Source of the DNA: Deltaproteobacteria bacterium
Lineage (GTDB): Bacteria > Desulfobacterota > Desulfobacteria > Desulfobacterales > SURF-7
Assembly: GCA_019307665.1 (NCBI GenBank)
Contig: JAFDJC010000149.1
Coordinates: forward strand, 1 to 7,707
Direction: 5' to 3'
Length of the DNA: 7,707 nt
Under the pieces are notes generated by a model that saw nothing but the letters and a program-made list of their open reading frames with translations, was not told the DNA's origin and made no database searches. Positions 6,563 through 7,707 of the stretch are shown here, piece after piece. Made by a program: the position numbers and the translations under genes. Position 1 is the stretch's first letter. Each line of letters opens with the position of its first letter.

Positions 6563-7024
6563 ATGACGTATAAGAACATTACATCTCCGAAGGAAGGGAT
6601 GGCGACGCTTTTTGAGGACATACTGAAAAGAGGGGTGGATCTCAGGGTCAGTGTAACCGGGAGAAGCATGAGCCCTTTTATAAAGAGCGGTGACACTGTT
6701 ACCATAAGAAAGGTTACGGCTGACAGGTTAATAATTGGAGACCTTGTGTTTTTTAGGAGCCGGTTTGGTCTTCCTATGCTGCACAGACTCATCCGGATAA
6801 AAAAATCAGAGAAAGGCGGAAAACTATTTAGAACAAAGGGCGATGCTTTGTCGGTTTTTGATGAACCTTTTGCAGAACAGTCACTTATCGGTAAAGTTTT
6901 TTCAATCGAAAAGGCCTCAAAATGTGAAGGCCGGATACATGGTCTTGATATGGCATCACTGAAGTGGCGGACAATAAATTTTATTATTGCCGGCTTATCC
7001 GGTTTAGGACTTAGGATTTGTTGA
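6563..7024 (+). CDS. S24/S26-type signal-peptidase-like serine protease
   Basis: A 153-residue protein with the signal peptidase I/LexA-like fold. The nucleophile box is GRSMSPFIKSGD (33-44, Ser35), followed by GDLVFFR (59-65), LHRLIRI (73-79) and TKGDALSVFDEP (91-102). Where bacterial signal peptidase I has a general-base Lys, this protein has His74 in the HR pair. With Asp94 in KGDA, that gives the Ser-His-Asp set-up of the archaeal/ER type (SipW-like). It has no N-terminal membrane anchor; a hydrophobic segment (about 138-151) at the C-terminus could serve as one. Such small S26-like proteins recur in PqqD/HprK-like clusters and may cut the leader of the modified peptide or a partner protein, but the substrate here is unknown. 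The start at 6563 is 1 nt after the HprK-like stop. No DNA-binding domain is present, so it is not a LexA-type repressor. Confidence 0.83.
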   Translation: MTYKNITSPKEGMATLFEDILKRGVDLRVSVTGRSMSPFIKSGDTVTIRKVTADRLIIGDLVFFRSRFGLPMLHRLIRIKKSEKGGKLFRTKGDALSVFDEPFAEQSLIGKVFSIEKASKCEGRIHGLDMASLKWRTINFIIAGLSGLGLRIC

Positions 7025-7082
7025 CAGGATTGGGACTTTTTACGAAGCCATCAAAATTTAACAATTGGATTGTTTTTAACAT

Positions 7083-7088
7083 GGGTGA
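7083..7088 (+). promoter_or_regulatory. Ribosome binding site favouring ATG 7093
   Basis: GGGTGA lies 4 nt before ATG 7093 and itself overlaps the other ATG at 7081. ATG 7081 has only GGAT at 10 nt. Starting at 7093 gives a compact signal peptide with basic residues near the start. Confidence 0.45.
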
Positions 7089-7092
7089 AAAT

Positions 7093-7698
7093 ATGTGCAG
7101 AAGAATTGCAATTATACTGGCTGCAGTACTTGTTTTTTCCGGAACAGCGTTTTCTGAAGGTTATGATGTGGAGTCATTCAAGAAGAGTCTCATCGAAATC
7201 GATACGATTGACGTGGGAGTATACAGGATTGAGCTTGAAAAGATCATCAGTAAAGCCGAAGCCGAAGGCATGGATGTTACCATTATGATGAAGGCTGCTC
7301 TTGAAGCAGGGGTCACCCCTGCTTCTTTGACATCTGCAGCCATTAAATTTTACCCTGCACCGGATGTTGTGGCACTAGCCATCCTTGGAGGCGGTGATCC
7401 CGCAGAAATTATTAACCTTGCCATAATGTCCGGTGCTGAACCGGGAGAAATTGAAGCAGGCGCCCTGGCGGCGAGTGTCGATGCTGTTGAGGCCGCAATT
7501 CTTGTGAGTGCGGCAAAAAATCTTCTTATCGATTCAGGAGAGGGCTGGTCGGGAGAAGGCTCGGCAGGTGACACCGGTGAAGGGGAAGGACTTGCTCTCA
7601 CACCGGGCGAGGCCGTAGATGCAGGCGCTATTGCGGCACCGGCTGCAGCCGGACCGGTTGGAGGGGCTGGAGGTGGGTTTCCTGCAAGTCCTTCATAG
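7093..7698 (+). CDS. Secreted helical-repeat protein with Gly/Ala-rich tail, unknown function
   Basis: A 201-residue protein I do not recognise. Residues 1-21 are a good Sec signal peptide: CRR, then a hydrophobic IAIILAAVLVFSG core and an AFS-E cleavage site. The mature part has short helix-turn-helix-like repeats that align without gaps: AALEAGVTPASLTSAA (68-83), LAILGGGDPAEIINLA (95-110) and LAIMSGAEPGEIEAGA (109-124). A linker rich in Gly, Glu and Ser follows (148-167), then LTPGEAVDAGAIAAPAAAG and a final GGAGGGFPASPS. The protein has almost no Cys or aromatic residues after the signal. It begins 68 nt after the S26-like gene on the same strand and could be the last gene of the operon or the first of the next. 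It is probably periplasmic or exported, possibly a structural or surface protein, or a substrate of the neighbouring peptidases. ATG 7081 would add MGEN. Confidence 0.8.
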   Translation: MCRRIAIILAAVLVFSGTAFSEGYDVESFKKSLIEIDTIDVGVYRIELEKIISKAEAEGMDVTIMMKAALEAGVTPASLTSAAIKFYPAPDVVALAILGGGDPAEIINLAIMSGAEPGEIEAGALAASVDAVEAAILVSAAKNLLIDSGEGWSGEGSAGDTGEGEGLALTPGEAVDAGAIAAPAAAGPVGGAGGGFPASPS

Positions 7699-7707
7699 GA
7701 CAGACTG

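Noticed and set aside
6990..7003. CCGG-CTTAT-CCGG, similar to CCGG-TTTAT-CCGG at 4047-4059, as a dispersed repeat
   Set aside because: Only 13 bases long, one copy lies in coding sequence, and no flanking similarity is seen; probably chance.
7021..7026. TTGACA as a -35 box for the last gene
   Set aside because: No acceptable -10 element lies at 16-18 nt, and the bases overlap the stop of the S26-like gene.
7018..7092. Longer start (TTG 7018 or ATG 7081) for the secreted protein
   Set aside because: The 7018 start would bury the signal peptide behind 25 residues and has no suitable ribosome site; 7081 has a weaker one than 7093.
1..7707. CRISPR array, tRNA, rRNA or insertion sequence
   Set aside because: No regularly spaced repeats, RNA gene signatures or transposase motifs were seen on either strand.

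Overview
The window looks like bacterial chromosomal DNA with a GC content around the mid-40s by eye. All convincing genes are on the + strand. The gene set (a large C25 cysteine peptidase, a PqqD-like protein, a radical SAM/SPASM enzyme, an HPr-kinase-like ATPase, an S26-type peptidase and a secreted Gly/Ala-rich protein) suggests a Gram-negative anaerobe or microaerophile, possibly a deltaproteobacterial/Desulfobacterota lineage. That assignment is an inference from gene style, since the window holds no rRNA or housekeeping marker.

Bases 1-3848 carry most of a very large secreted multidomain protein whose 5' end lies outside the window. It has beta-rich N-terminal domains, two tandem Ig-like units, a fibronectin-like unit and a lysine-rich linker. 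These lead to a C-terminal gingipain-type (C25) peptidase domain with His and Cys catalytic candidates. Bases 3849-4068 are a short non-genic stretch. It holds the decayed 5' end of a second PqqD-like gene and several strong inverted repeats.

Bases 4069-7024 form a compact five-gene operon: PqqD-like peptide-recognition protein, radical SAM/SPASM enzyme, small Cys-containing peptide of 54 residues, HprK-like kinase/ATPase, and S24/S26-like peptidase. The genes overlap or are spaced by 1-12 nt. The layout is that of a RiPP (ribosomally made, post-translationally modified peptide) cluster. The likely sequence of events is that the PqqD-like protein binds the leader of the small peptide and the radical SAM enzyme modifies its Cys/Gly/Pro/Met-rich tail. 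The HprK-like protein may phosphorylate it or act as an ATP-dependent accessory, and the S26-like protein may cut leader or partner proteins. The product is unknown, and no exporter is visible in the window.

Bases 7093-7698 encode a signal-peptide-bearing protein with short helical repeats and a Gly/Ala/Glu-rich tail, which I cannot assign to a family. It follows the operon after 68 nt and may belong to it. The main point of interest is the apparently uncharacterised precursor peptide together with its maturation set; next is the truncated PqqD copy beside the hairpin region.
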